A stretch of 64,000 nt of DNA, from assembly GCF_015832195.1 (NCBI RefSeq), contig NC_052019.1, positions 6,174,872-6,238,871 of the forward strand. Reading direction: 5' to 3'. This DNA is from Motacilla alba alba (lineage: Eukaryota; Chordata; Aves; Passeriformes; Motacillidae). A model generated the notes under the pieces. It was not told the DNA's origin. It was given only the letters and a program-made list of their open reading frames with translations, and ran no database searches. Below are positions 45,986-59,700 of this stretch, piece after piece. Each line of letters opens with the position of its first letter. The stretch's first letter is position 1. A program made the position numbers and the translations under genes.

Positions 45986-48246
45986 GCATGCCTCCTGGGG
46001 GCCATGGCTCCAGCTCATCCACCACCTGAAGAAACAGGTCCAGTATTTATACACCTCCATGTCTGGCTGTAGTGCCAGGGGCTCTGGCAGGCCTTGTTCG
46101 TGCAAAAGATGGTGAGCAATGAACCATTTCTTTGGTTGAGGTGCAGTGGAAAATGTATAACCCAAAGGTTAGGAAGGCTCCAGAGTGGGGCATAGAGGCC
46201 ATGGCTCTGACAAAGATTTTTTTTAAGAAGCATCACTGATATTGGAGTAATGTGAAACTGGATGGTGGGATGTAGGACATGATAGTTTCATCCTCCTCCT
46301 TGGTCCAGTAGGGGCCTACTCAAAGGGAGGGCAGAAACCTCTCCAGTGCTGGCAGCCCCAAAGCCTTCAGACATCCCATGTTGCCTTTGGCCACATCACC
46401 ATGTAAAATTGGGTCACCTACAAGAAGTTTTTGGTGGGATCATGACCCTTTTCTTTCCAGACCTATAACCCAAGGATAAGGAAAGAAAACAAACATACTG
46501 GGTACTGCATGCTCACTTTCCTCATTTTACTATTCAAGGTTTTTGAGGGTGGAGGAAAACAGATGATGTGGAAGTACCACTGATTTATACAGTGGTGTAA
46601 AAACATCAGTGTGACAATATTTATATAGTTAAAATGTTTTGAGATGTGCCAGGGAAAAATTGAAAATAATACAATGAAGAGAGTATTCAAGGTCTAAATT
46701 TACAGCAACTGCCCTGACATCAGTAGCATTTAAGTCCATCCTCTCAGTATCAATGGACAAAGCCCAGATTTATGCCTTGTAATTCCTCATCGTATTGGGA
46801 CAGGAAAAGATGGAAGTCAGCATGAATTACGTGCAGAAGTTCTAAGGAATGGACGTGGTCCCTAGCTTGAGATTCATTGAACTTAGTACATAGACAGTGA
46901 TTTAAAATCCCAAATGCCATTTGGCATCCATCTGGTGTCTAGATGATGCCTAAGTAAGAGCAGTTTTTTACCCATTATTTTTAAGCAGTCTTCCTGGCAA
47001 AAGGACAATGGCAGATTGTGCTGCTATTGCATTTGCACCAGATTTTCACTAAGTGCAGATTTATGTTTATTTAATCACCGTTACTGGTTTATAAGTTATG
47101 CCTCATTTCTTTAGACAGTATGATTTCCCACCCCCCCCAAAAAAAAATCTGAGTAAAGGATTTATGATGGAAAATCCATAAAAGGTCCCTTTTGTTCCAC
47201 CTAATTGAATTTCACCTCCCGTTACCATTACCTTATTCCTGTTTGCAGCACAGAGAATGAAAAGCTTTGGCAAGTTTTTGGGTGAGTATGTCCAAGAAGT
47301 TAGAAATCTTGGCCTTTCTTCTGGAAGGTATTGTGTAAGGCAGACATCATGGACATATCCCTGTGTTTCCCCCCTTTCTTTCTGTGTCATCCCAATAATC
47401 AGCCTGAAATTGTAGCATAGCTGCCTGCAAGTGTTCTGTAGGGTAGAGTTCCTCAAACCTACATTAACTCAAAAAGCTTTCCTAGGTTTGTTTGGTGTTT
47501 AAATCTTTGAGAAAGGGTTCAGACAGGACTGGCAGCCCTTAGCCTTGGATTCCCTGGATCTTTGGTTCAGGAGTGATTTCAGCCCTGGCAATTACCTGGC
47601 AGCATCACATTGAAGCTTTGTGTTGTGCCTTTCCTGTCTCATGTCACTGTACGCAGCAGCATTTCAGTGACTTCTTTCTGCTGAATTTCCACAACTTCCT
47701 GCTCAACAAGGACCAATTTCCTTTATTTTTAACCGTGCTCTACCTATTCTTAACAAAGAAGTGATCTTTGTGTGGTAATGAACCAGCCAGCTTAGATATA
47801 AACTTTCTTCTGGAAAGAACTTGCTGCTCAGAGAGGTCAAAGGCTCTCAGCTGCCAACAGAAATATGATTTAACAAGCAGAAGGCATTTTGGAAAAGAAG
47901 TATCTAAGCTCTTGACTTCACTCCACAACATGAATAGGAAACTCCCTGTAGTCCTAAGTGCAAAAGTGAGATGCTCCAGCCCTGGCTCAGCTGCTGTCTG
48001 TGTGCAGCTGAAGTCTGGGGACATGATTTTTGTGGGTTCTTGGATGTGTGACCTCAGATTTTACCTCACGGTTTCACAGCAGTTAAGACAAAGAGAGGCA
48101 CCATCACAGGGAAGGAGGTGTCCTTTACATGAATATTCCTTGTGCCTAAGGACACTGGAAGACTGAGAAGCTGGGATAGATCTATTTTGAACTCCTTGGC
48201 ATGTTTTGTGAGAAGATAAGGATGGTTTGCTGGGCACCAAAGTGTC

Positions 48247-48274
48247 TGTGTGTGTATATATATATACACACACA
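48247..48274. repeat. Perfect 28-bp palindromic microsatellite (TG)4(TA)6(CA)4
   Basis: Four TG units, six TA units and four CA units form an exactly self-complementary 28-base sequence with no spacer. Such sequences can extrude cruciforms and vary in length. Confidence 0.95.
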
Positions 48275-49099
48275 TATGTAAGAAGTGCTCTCTGAGCACA
48301 ACCAGCTAATCTTGGAACATGCTGGACACCCAGACATCTCAACTACAGCTAAATCCTGCCCGCCTGCACACAACAGGCATTTCTCTGGCTGTTTCACCAG
48401 CAAGGTGTGCACCCACTGGTGTTTAAGCACCTGTTAGGACCAGCATTTTACAAAGCACAGCCAGCAGACACAACACTGAAGGAAGATTTGTCTGGGAAGA
48501 GGAGTTCATGTCATTAACTACATTAAGAGTTATGAGGTCACCTTGGTGGTTTCCACCTCATATCACTCTTCCAAAGAACACAATGATAAAATCATTTTGC
48601 TGGATTAAATGCATGACTTTGTAAGGTATAAATGAGGTTAGATCCCCTCTGCAGACATTAGACTTGGCAAAAGTCTGACTCATCTCAGAGGTAAGGGCAT
48701 TCTTATGGATCCAATTAGAGAAAAAACACTACCTGGCAAGGAAGAACAAAACCTATAATACTTCTGACTATACAATGGCAGCTGGAATAAAATTTTCTCA
48801 TATGGGAACACATGAGCTCAATGTGTAAGGAGAAACTGGACTTGTCAGACTTAATTAGAGTGAGGGAAATGGCCTACGGTCAGAAACTGCACACGTTGTC
48901 CACTCCTGGCTCCTGGGGTTGAGCCAGACTCGGAGGTCTGTGGGACAGCACCCTGCACCACAGTCCCAGAGACAGGAGTTCACACCAAGGGCTCCTCCCT
49001 GCTGGTGGTGAGAAAAATCTGTGCTTTCATTAAAATGTGGTCTCAAGCTGGTGACAGAAAGATAGAGGCTCCACCAGAGAGTCTCAAAGTGCACTCTAA

Positions 49100-49330
49100 A
49101 TAGCTGTTAGTGATGGGATAGAGGCCAGCATGTTCCAACAAAGTGTGCACGGGCTGGAGGCTGGTTTGGACTGCGCGAGGGCCATGGCGGGTAATACATC
49201 AGATCCGTCCACCTGAAGCACATAAATAGATGTAATTACATCAGCATCCAAGAGCCTCACAGCACTCCTCTAAGCTAAAGATTTCCTGTTATTCCCAATT
49301 TATGTAGAAGCCCGGGGGACAAGGAGACTA
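49100..49330. promoter_or_regulatory. Candidate conserved non-coding element with CpGs
   Basis: The stretch joins a small CpG-bearing part (ACTGCGCGAGGGCCATGGCGG near 49171-49191, ATCCGTCC near 49203) to ATAAATAGATGTAATTACATCAG near 49224, which includes the 12-base palindrome GATGTAATTACATC (14 bases, exact). It shows no repeat signature. The enhancer reading is inferred. Confidence 0.3.
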
Positions 49331-52300
49331 TAGGATTTCAGTGGGATCCAGACCTTCAGTTACCCTTCCAAGCCCTACCCTTGGGGACATGTGTATCATC
49401 GCGCAGGAATGGCCTCTGAAGGGCTGCCAGCCGCCTGCCCGTGGGGCGGTGCAGCCCGAGTGCGCTGACCCGCTGAGGCCATTCGGGCACTGGAGCTCAC
49501 GCAGGGCTTGGAGGCTGCTTTGCAGTGTGGGAATAGGTGCAGATTTTCTGGGAGAGTCGAGTGGGTGGGAGGGTTGTAGCACCCTCACTGGGTCCATGGT
49601 CCTGCCCTCCTGAGGCAGGATCTTGGATCTTGGGGGATCCTTTCCCTGATGACAACTTCCCAGGGGACGTCAAAACACTTTTCTTTTCCTTAAGCTTTTG
49701 CTGAACTAAGAAGATCAACTTGAAATATAATCATGAGGTGCTGGGAAAGGTTTAGAAAGAAGTAAGCAGCAAAAGCAGCATTTTTACCAGCCTGAAGTAG
49801 TGCAAATATATTTGAGATGATTCTAAGAAAGGAAGACTTATCTCATTGATAACTAATTGGCTTTACCAAAATAAAACTTTCCATTGTGAGCACAGATAAG
49901 CCATTTTATCCAACTCCTGGTAGTCAGTTGCAGGACAATATTATTGTTTTGCCTTTGTCCATATGATGTTTTTTATATTTTATGCTTCCCAGGACAGAAG
50001 CTGACCTGAAGAGTGACCAGGGCTTAGATCTCAGCTGAGGTCTCGGAGTTTTACAAATACAAAGGTGGATCACTGCATGCCTGTTTTAGCATCAAGCCAA
50101 AAATTACTTGTCTTACAAACTCGAGATCTTTGCTTCTGGGAAAAAAAAAAATCATTTGGGTAAGGAGAAAGAGAAGCCCATAACGCCCTCAGTCTTCAAA
50201 TTAAGTGGGTTCTCCCATTTTGTACAAAGGGAAATGAATATATCTGAAAGGAACATAATAAAATCCCCACTTTTCACTGGCATGGTTACTCTGTCATGCT
50301 CCCATGTGAAAGGGCACTGTGTACCCTACTAAAGATCAGGAAGGGCTGTGTCCCTTGGCTCTCTTCTTGAGGCAAATGTACAAGTGGTATCTTGGGCTCA
50401 GATGTGCGCAATCCTTTGAAATTTGATTTGCCCTCTGGTCCTGTTGCCTGTTATGCAGAGTTGCAGTGGGTGGGACCATCATGGTGATGCCCTCATTGGT
50501 GACTGCATGTATTTCAGGAATGTTCTGTAACACAACCTGGCTCATTGTTGACAGCCAGAACTTTCCAGGCCCCTTTTCATCTCCTTGGCTCCCTCACTTA
50601 TTAGGAGGGCAATAATCAAACAGATGTACCTGGAGGGTGAGGATGCACCACCACACCAAGCTGCAAGGTTCAGGCAGAGCAGGAGAAGGCCTTTCCTGGG
50701 GAAGAGATCTCTTGCCCCCACGTGCAGGCTGTCCTTATACATCCACCCTTGCCTGGTATATTGCCCAAGGGCAAAGATCTGCCCAACTCCTAAGCAGGCA
50801 GTGTGCCATTGTGACAGATGGGCACAAAAGGGGCAGCCAAGAAGCCATGTATGTGCATCCAGTGTGTTTAGGGGTTGGGTTCCCAGCCAGGAACTTCAGA
50901 GCAGCTGTCCACCCTCAGTTTACGTGCCTGTAGTTTAGGGGGATCTTCCACGACTAATCCAGCTTCAGAGATGGTTTAACTTTCAAAAATTAAAAATAGC
51001 ATTCCTTGCCCCATATGGAGAGTGAGTCTTGACCCATTTGCATCAAGGGTTGGTGTGGGTGCATGGGGAGGGGGCAGCATCAAAGAATGGGAGGGTGGGG
51101 AACTGCCTTAACCTCTTTTTGTTGGGATCTGCTGTGGGATTGTAAGGAATGCCTCCACACACCAGTCAGATCTGGCCAGGGTGCCCAAGGCAGGATTTCA
51201 GCTCTGCTGGGAGAGAGCAGAGAGGACTGGATTCTTCTACACTATTTATCTCAGTCCTAGAACTCCATGCTACCCTGTGTCAGCAGTGGCTAGACCTAAT
51301 TGTTCAAAATTGACATTTTAAAGCCCTGTAGTTAAAATTGAGTGCTCATCATAAGCGTCTAACATCTGGGTGTTAGATTCTGCCACTGACAGATGCCTGA
51401 ACCAGGCACTTACTCTCTGTTGGTCTTACAGAGGTGCAGATGCAGCTCTTCACAGGGATGGAATAAGATTTTCCTTCCCTGACTCTAATTATCAAAGGTG
51501 TATTTGGAGGTTCAGAGCCAGAACTAATAAAGGATTTAGATTGAAAATGGTCAGACACTTAGATGCCCTGCCTGAGATGCTTAATTTCTAGAAAGAGATC
51601 CACTGATTTGGGGGCTTTAGCCCATGCACTTCACAGACCATTTAAGTAAGGATGTGAACCAGTCAACCTATGGGGAGCCCTCCTAATTAACCCCAGGGAA
51701 AGGCTACATATGGGTCTGTATTTGCAATTTTGCACCTCCTGAAATGTGGAGTAGCGATAGCCCAGCAACTGAAGCGTCTCAATTAAGTGTCCATCTAAAG
51801 TCTAGGAATCCTTACATGTCAATCTGTATGGCATACATATGTGGAAAAAGTTACCAGAGCCCAGGATTTTTATTCTCTTGTAGAAGATTATTCTCCAGCC
51901 ACTGGGATATTGGGGGAAGCCAGCTGTACCTTTGCATCCCCACTGGTCTGAGTAGGAGCTAGCCCCTGGACCTTTGCTCAGACCAGTGGCTCATCCCTGA
52001 ACCTAGGCTTCAGTTTGGCTTTGTTGCTTGGTAGAAAGGCTGTTGTTAGAAATGTAGCTGACAGTACCAGTCAAAATGTTTAGGGGAAAACTTTAGGGTT
52101 ACATCTGAAGCACCCAGTGCACCTAAATTTTGCACATAAGGACACCTGAACACCTGTGTTCTTTTTGGAGTCTGGATGCTCAAATACGCTCTGATCCTAA
52201 CAGGATTTCAGCTTTGAAATCTTACTGGGCATCTTAAGTTATCACAGATGTTGCAAAGAAAAAATGACTATAAATTCTCCAAACTCCCATTTTTCAGAGT

Positions 52301-52371
52301 TCTTGAGATCTGTAAATTGAGATTTAGAGCATGGCAGAGGGAGAAGTGGAATTACTTCATTTCACCTTTGA

Positions 52372-52418
52372 TTCTGGGTAAATGTTCTTACCCAGAACAT
52401 TATTAATGTTAATAATGT
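52372..52418. repeat. Cluster of overlapping perfect inverted repeats
   Basis: Three exact inverted repeats overlap in 47 bases: TTCTGGGTAA/TTACCCAGAA (52372-52381 with 52388-52397), AATGTTCT/AGAACATT (52381-52388 with 52394-52401), and ACATTATTAA/TTAATAATGT (52397-52406 with 52409-52418). The first two share sequence and so would be alternative folds. Confidence 0.93.
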
Positions 52419-53661
52419 GTTAATGTGTGAGGTCAATCAAAGCAGCTGGGGTTATCAGTCACACCAGAACATTCCCTTTCAGTCATCATGATGTGACCTG
52501 TAGTCTGTACACCTGATCATCTGTTTACAGTCCAGTCCATGGAAATGTGCTGATAGAGTTGTGGCTTTACCCTCCAAGGTCATTCGGATACAGCTTGAAA
52601 TTTTTTCTATAATTTGAAATATCTTATTTTCCCCACCTTTCTCATTCTCTTTGTTGTTACTTATTTTCCTGTTTTCCGGCATTGCAAATCAAATCTCATA
52701 AAGCATGTGAATTTGACTCTCATATGAGAGATACGCAGAAAAATGTTGGATCACATTGTGATATCTTCCAGGGGCCCCTGTGCACACCTCAGTGTTCTGT
52801 AGCATTTGCAGCTTACAAAGAGACCTGTTGGTTATCCCAGTGTGGTTATCACAGCCATGAAAACCAGCACACTCAATCCTGGTATGCAAGTTCTCCTAAA
52901 CCACTGGGTTTCAACCCATTGTCTATGAATAGCTTGTGTTTGTAGGAGTATTTTCCCTGGTTACTGAAGAGAGAGGGCACTTTGTAGTATTTTACCTCTT
53001 TGCAAAATAGTTCTACACAATATTCAAACCCTAATATTTTTGAAGTGCTCTAGTGATAATAGAGATATAATTTGGTCTTTTTGTCTCAGTTGGTGACTTT
53101 CTTCAAATTCCCTTCTCATAATCTCACTACATTTCATTCATCATCTGCAAACACTCTGTGCTACAATGTAAACCAGGGGGAATAATTTCTGGAAATGCAG
53201 ACCAGGAAATGGCATTATTAACACTGAAACAATAAGCAGAATTGGAAGAAAGGGGACATAACAAATAATTATAAATTTTGCAGAGTTACTGGACTATGTT
53301 AAACCAGAGTAACTATTAAAACATATAGTTATGTGTGATACTTTGTGTACTTAGTATTTCTATTCAGAAGATGCCAAGGCATCCTGTAGATGGACAAGAG
53401 CAAGATTCTGGTAGACAGCTAGTTACCCAGGAATGCAGAGCTCTGACAACACAGGATTTACCCGGTCTCCAGCTGCTGCCTAAGTAAAGGCATTGTCTGA
53501 TTTGTGATCTTCATTAGGAATCTCATGGCATGTGAAATTCTTCTTAAGCACAGAACTCATGGAGTTAAAAAAACAAGGCAAGTGTAAAAATGAGTATGAT
53601 GTAAAGATGAGGGATATGCACTGTAAAGGTTCATAATTACAGAGGGCAACAATCAGTTAAC

Positions 53662-53729
53662 AGTTTAATGGTTGCACTCAATGATCTTAGAGGTCCTTTC
53701 TAACCTTAATGATTCTATGATTCTGTGAT
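53662..53729 (+). mobile_element. CR1 LINE 3' terminal fragment, sense
   Basis: The last ~68 bases of a CR1 are present: 'taatggttgcactcaatg', 'atcttagaggtcctttct', 'aaccttaatgattctatg', 'attctgtgatg'. It is extremely 5'-truncated but well matched to the other CR1 ends here. Confidence 0.9.
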
Positions 53730-56700
53730 GTGACAGAACTTTACTTGAAGCAAGGAAGGATGGTTACCCTCCTCTTCCTCATATTCAGCCTTCACCATCA
53801 ATTTTGCTTCCTCTCTTGTGAGCTGAGTGGATTTCTGCCCCCATTCATGGGAACAGAGCACTTTCACCAGACGTGACCCTGCATTGGCAGGGTGGGTAGG
53901 GCTGCTTTCAGGAGGAATTATGACTGCTTAATTTGGGAGCAGCATGGGAAAAATCAGAGTTATTCTCCACCCAGGCTGGAGCAGGGATGTCTGCAACACC
54001 AGCCTGTCCAGGATCCCCTGGTTCCTGCTGGCAACTTGGCCATGCCAGTGTCTGCATCCCCTGGCAATCCCCAGCCTTGGCATGTGGAGCACTCAGTGTT
54101 GGTGGATAAAGAAAAGGCCTCTGTAATAACTGAGCAGAATAAGGCTTTGCTTTCAGGAACTTTCTGAACTCACCCTATTCCCCAGTCACTATAATGTTCC
54201 AGCAAATACAGTTTTCACACTGCTTCTAGGAACACACAGAATATTCAACCAAAATGTCATGTGTCATCTCTTTGACCTCTTGGCATTCATCGATGTAAGT
54301 TTACCTCATAGCTACTATTTTTCCTAATAAATTCTGTTTAGGATTTGTTGTTCAAGCTCAAATGGAAAATCCCAAATTGTGTCATGACAAGAGTAAACAC
54401 TCCTACATGATGAAAATGTTCTGTTTTCCATTGCTCTTTTGCCAAAGTCTGGGGGTGAAAAAAGGCTCTCACAGGCTGAGTGTCGAGGGTGTTGTAGAAG
54501 TGGGAGGTAGCCAACTTGGAGTCTGGAGCTTGTGAGTTCCTTCAACAGCCAAGTTGCTATTGCCCTGATCCATCCACAAAGAATCAATTAATCACAGGTT
54601 TGTCCTTAATCAACATATGCAGCTATCCCTGCCCTGCTTAGCAGTGGAAGGAATGTTTTCCAGTGAAAGAAGTGTAAATAACTCACACAGTGCTGGGCAG
54701 ACCACGACCAGCTTGAAGAAGTGTGAATCTTGCACATCTGGATGCTGGACACCTCTAGACCACAGCACTTGGAGACGTGTTGGTGCAGCAGAGTTCCCTG
54801 AGGCTTTACCATCTGAAGCAGAGCTCTGCCTCTTTGCAAGTCTGAGGTTAGAGCAGCATTTCAGGGAAATGAAGGAATTAAATTCCAGATAGGCCTTGGG
54901 AAATGGTCTGGATGATGAGGTGCCTGAATTCTGCACACAGGCTCCAAACTTCTTCTCAGCTGCCATCTGACACAGCAGGTGCCTAATTTTCTGCTAGAAA
55001 ATAAGCAAACCTGCCAAGACCTGACAGAGCTCAGATACCTGGAGACATGCATGGACCTCATGGGATTCCCAGAAGAGCCACTCCTCTCCTACTCCTACCT
55101 GTGGACCAAAGGGATGTTCAGATAGCTGGGATGTGGACCTTTGAGATCAGCTGCAGACATGTCCTTGCAGAGAACTTCCCCTCCAGCTCATCTGAGGCTG
55201 GACTCTCAGTTCATGCTTTCTTTGTGAGGTCGATAACCTTTAGGTTATTGAAGAGATACACCCTATTGAACTACTATCACTTTCTGTACACAGTCAAATA
55301 TTAATCAGGTTGTTGGACAAAAGGAGGGGTGAGCTGGAGGGGGAATTTTGTTTTCAAATCTGGGGTTCAATCTCCTACATTTCAGGCATTTGTTTTCAAC
55401 CTACAGTTAAGTGAGAGGGTTGGAGGAAAAGCAGACCAGACTTGAAGACAGAGTAGCAGAGGATTCACAGCTGAGTTATGTACTTAACTGCATGGCAATG
55501 TTTAATTTGCTTTTTTTTCAGTTTTATGTCCTGTACTACCAAGATCTCCCTTCACATTTTAAGCTGCAGAGTCTAAGCTGCAGTCTTTGTCTTCAGCACA
55601 CTCCACATCTGAGCTAATGTCTATAAAATCAGAATACACTTTAAAGGCTGATTTTTTTGACAGACTTTCTCTTCTGTTATACTATATTTACCCCACAGAT
55701 TTCAGTGAGGAATTCATTTTCCCTATAGGGAAAGGAGAATAGTTTTACCCTGAATGAAGCCAACTTTGAGGTCTGACTGATGAACACATGTTCAAGCATG
55801 ATGTGTCCTTCATGTCAGTGGTTTCCCAGGGCTTTCTGAAGAGGCAGGCTGACATCTAAATACTCACATGTGAAAAATCTCAGTGCAACTGAAGTAAGTG
55901 ACAAAATTTTCGCTGATTTTCCACTGGGAGTGATTTCACTGAAAGCAATTAGAGCTCAATAGCAGAAACACAAAAACATCTCAAATGATAACATGGCCCA
56001 GACATTCATGCTGGAATGAGAATTGTCTTGCTGAGATATCTTGCTGGGGAGAAATACTTTGAGAAGGATTTGCTCATTCCTCTTATGTGTAGGAAGTGAG
56101 GTACTGAGTTAACTCCTTCCATCCCTACAAAGGGACCTGAATTCTCACAAGGTGAACTATCAGATCCCTCTTTCTCAAGCTGGACACTGCACGGCTGAGT
56201 TTCCCAAAAACCTCTCAGAAATGCTTGGCTCTGGGGTTTGTCCCGAAAACTTTTCTTGACACATCCAAAGATAATCTCAAGTCTGCCAGAAAGACTTTGG
56301 AGCCAAAATATTAACCTTTCATTTTTCATTTCTGTCTCCACTGAGTTTAGTCCTGCTCCCAGGGAAGAAGCCACAGGCTTCTGCTGCAAGCTGCTTTGCT
56401 CAAGCCATTCACTGCACATGTCCAAGTGTTTTTGCAAGGGGAGAAAAGGCAGCTCCCCACCAGGCTGGCTGCTTAAGGAAAGCAGGAAGGTGAATAGCAG
56501 CTAAGGAGCTTTTTAACACTCCAAGAGCTTGGTCTGCTCTTTCTCTTCACTGAGTGAGCTGATTGGCATCCAAGACACATTTAATCCTGCTCTGCGAAAA
56601 GGCAATATTTTAACAACCAAATGGCTCATTCACCTGAAACCTCACATTTTCCAAGAAAACATGCCAAGCTGGGTTTGAAAATCTGCATGTAAATGTATCA

Positions 56701-59700
56701 TGGGATATGTGTGATAATTTCATGACTTTCTATGACACTTCTTGTGAGGATAGCAGCAGGCTTTTGTGTATTAATGCAGTGACTGATTCATTTTCCAGAA
56801 TTCCTTACCTTATGGTAGATAAGACAAGTATAGATGCAAAATACAGGGCTTGCTTCATCCACAGGCAAGTCCAGCTGTTTCTGGGTGGAAGCCTGCCACG
56901 GCTTCACAGTTCATAACTGCAGTGTGTAAAATTCTCGAGCTGAAATTGTGTTTCTCCCACATACTGTAAATGTTGCCACAAGCTGCGTGTAACAAGGTGA
57001 GGAAGGGGATGCTGACTTCACCTGTTAGTAGAAGGTGACTTGTCAAATACTGCTTTTAAAGCAATCTTTCATCACTGCCTTGACTCACCTTCCTTTTAAG
57101 AAAGCAGGTCTTTAGCAGCTGAGCTCCCACCAGGATGAATTTTCCGCAAATGTGTCAAGGCAAAGAGCATTTAACAAAGATGCTCCTTTGAAAAAACAAA
57201 GGAGGACTTCACCAAACTGGGTAGGTGAGGGTAGTGATTGAACTGGAAAAAGAACTAGCATAAATATGACCACAGACCAGACCAGTTAATAACACAAATA
57301 ATTGAGTACGGATACTGGCACTGAGTCGAAGAAACATGGAGTGTGGGATTGTGTGAGAAGAAAGCAACAGAGCTCCTAAATATCTTATTTGACTGGTCAG
57401 AAGGATACCAACTAGTGGGAAAGTAATGAGAGTAACTGCAAACATTGGGATTGAGGAGGTGTGAGCAGGGAGGAAGAGGAACTTTAAACGAGGAGAAGTA
57501 GGCAGTGTTAATAAAAATGGGAGCTGAGTCATAGAAAAGTAAAAAACTGTGAGAAATAATGAGAAGAAATAAGCAGGAGAAATAATGAGGTCTGGGGCAA
57601 AACCCTAACATACAGGGAAGTTACAGCCCACTTCATGGCATGAGAGCTGATTTGAATAGGTGGCTTTACAAATGATATAATAGAAGAGACCTAAACCAGC
57701 AGCAATACAGGCTGGCAGTGGGCCGTGTGAGCCATCTACTCACTGTATCTGTCTACCATGGGATTTGTTTTCCCTCCAAATGCTGGGCTGACTCACACTT
57801 TAATGTGTTTGCAATTGCACAACTGCTTTTGGATTTCTGTGAAACAGGCAGACAGTTCTTTTAACATCCAACCTTTGCCTCTGTTATGAGCTTTTGATGC
57901 TGTTGCTCTGTGTGTTCGACTAAGTGAGACTCAGACCCTGTGACCCTGTGGGCTGGAGGGGATCCTTCTCCTGGCTCATCCAGGATTCTTAGTTCCATAC
58001 AACAGCATAAATGTCCAAAGGCTAAACTCAGTGCTGCTGGAGGCAGTGGAAGAGATGCCTCGAGCTGAAATGGTCCAGGGCTGAGAGCCAAAAGCTTCTT
58101 TGAACAACGATAAGGAGACACTTGCACTCTGCCCAGCTCATGGAGACTGGTGTTTTGTGATTAATTTCCTTTTTCAGTACATTGTGGAAGAGGATTCAAT
58201 ATATTTCAATAGGAACAGCCACAGAATGTGTACAGTCAGCATGAGACTTGTGCTCCTTACAAATTATATGCAGTTAAGAACTGAAGTCACTTAAAGCCAG
58301 AGAAGTTCTTGAAGTGACAGTTCCTGAGGAAACAGATCGTGGCGTTCAGGAGTGAACTTGCACTTTCTTGGAGAGAAAGAACCAGAATCAGAAGTCAGCA
58401 GGATCTGGAGGAGTTTTTTCTCTTCCAAGGAAAAAGGAAGGCAGGAAATGGAATGACATTACTGCTAGTGAAGAGGACGCAGCTCAGAGGTCCTGACTCC
58501 TGTCTTGAGGCTCAGCCTGGAGCCCACTTGGCCAACAGGCACCCTCTCCAAGCAGTCCAGGGTACAAGCCAGGGGGCCAGGGGAGAGCTGGCAAGGCTGT
58601 TCCTGAAGGAACATGGGAAATGACAGCCATTTGGGACATGATGAGAAGTTCACCCCGCTAAGGAAGTTTGTGCCTGCAGCATGTTTGCCTTCCTGGAAGA
58701 GATGAACAATCAAGGAAAAAGTGGGGGGAATAAAAAAGAAACATCCAGAGACAAAAAGAGAAAGGAAGTGGCCAAAAGCCATTTGCAAGAAGAAAATTTG
58801 TTTGACTTCCTGTTCTATGGCTTTTTTTTTTTTTTTTTTTTTTTTTGCTTTGGCTACTCTTTTCTTCGTGCACCCTGAGCTTCATTAAAAGGACATTTAT
58901 TTCACTAGTTTGTGCATCAAGCTAATTATATCCTGTGCACAGCACGCTTGGACTGGACAAGCCAAAAGGGACAGCTAGGACTGGATTCATTAGAAACAGT
59001 TTTTCATTTTATAGTACTATAAAATATAATGATACAGTTCAGTCCCAAACTTGCAGTAACCAAATTTGTATGGCACAAAATCCATTCCTCCTAATTTGGA
59101 CTTCCTAGTTGAAGTTTCAAATACTATTCATTGCTGTGTTTTCTCTATCTCTGGTCACTGCCTCATTGAAAGGTGTCAGGAATGATTTAACCAGTAAAAT
59201 TAAATTGTTGTTTTTCTATCAAGAGTAATGCCTAGGGTAGGCCAAAATGGCATAAAAGATTCAGGAACACATTGATTCAAAAATAACATTTAATTCCAAT
59301 ATAATGTGACTCCAAGGCCCCTTTTAGTGAGACACTTTAAAAACATAAATATAGGCAGTACTGGCCTTGAAAGAATTTATGTGCTGGAGGCTCTGATCCC
59401 ACCAATATAAATTTGTGCCTAGATCGAGGATTCTATCTGGTGGAAAGTTCAGTACTGCTAATGGTTATTGAGCCAGAAATTACCCCATTTAAATCTAAGC
59501 TCCCCAGCTGAGCTTGCGAGGCTGAAACTCCCCAACAAGAGAGAGAAGAAAAAAAAAAAAAACAGAGAAGAAAGCTGCTCCTGAACCAGATACCAACAAT
59601 GACACTTTTATAGCCATTTATTTCTAATTGCAGCTGTGCCATAAATAACACAAGATAGCCCCTTCAAAATTGTTTAGAATCTGGAAGCCTAACTAATAAT

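Larger units (their letters stand above)
45986..53661. other. Intergenic DNA, no gene seen
   Basis: About 7.7 kb contains no exon I can support. It includes a perfect 28-bp TG/TA/CA palindrome (48247-48274), a candidate regulatory island (49100-49330) and a cluster of overlapping hairpins (52372-52418). A C8A9 run lies near 47132-47148. Open frames are short and without domains. Confidence 0.55.

Noticed and set aside
56006..56437. Antisense 143-codon open frame
   Set aside because: No domain or codon signal is visible and a + strand frame overlaps it.
58822..58846. T25 run as the tail of a retroposed gene on the minus strand
   Set aside because: The adjoining sequence shows no recognisable gene or SINE body and no target-site duplication that I could find.
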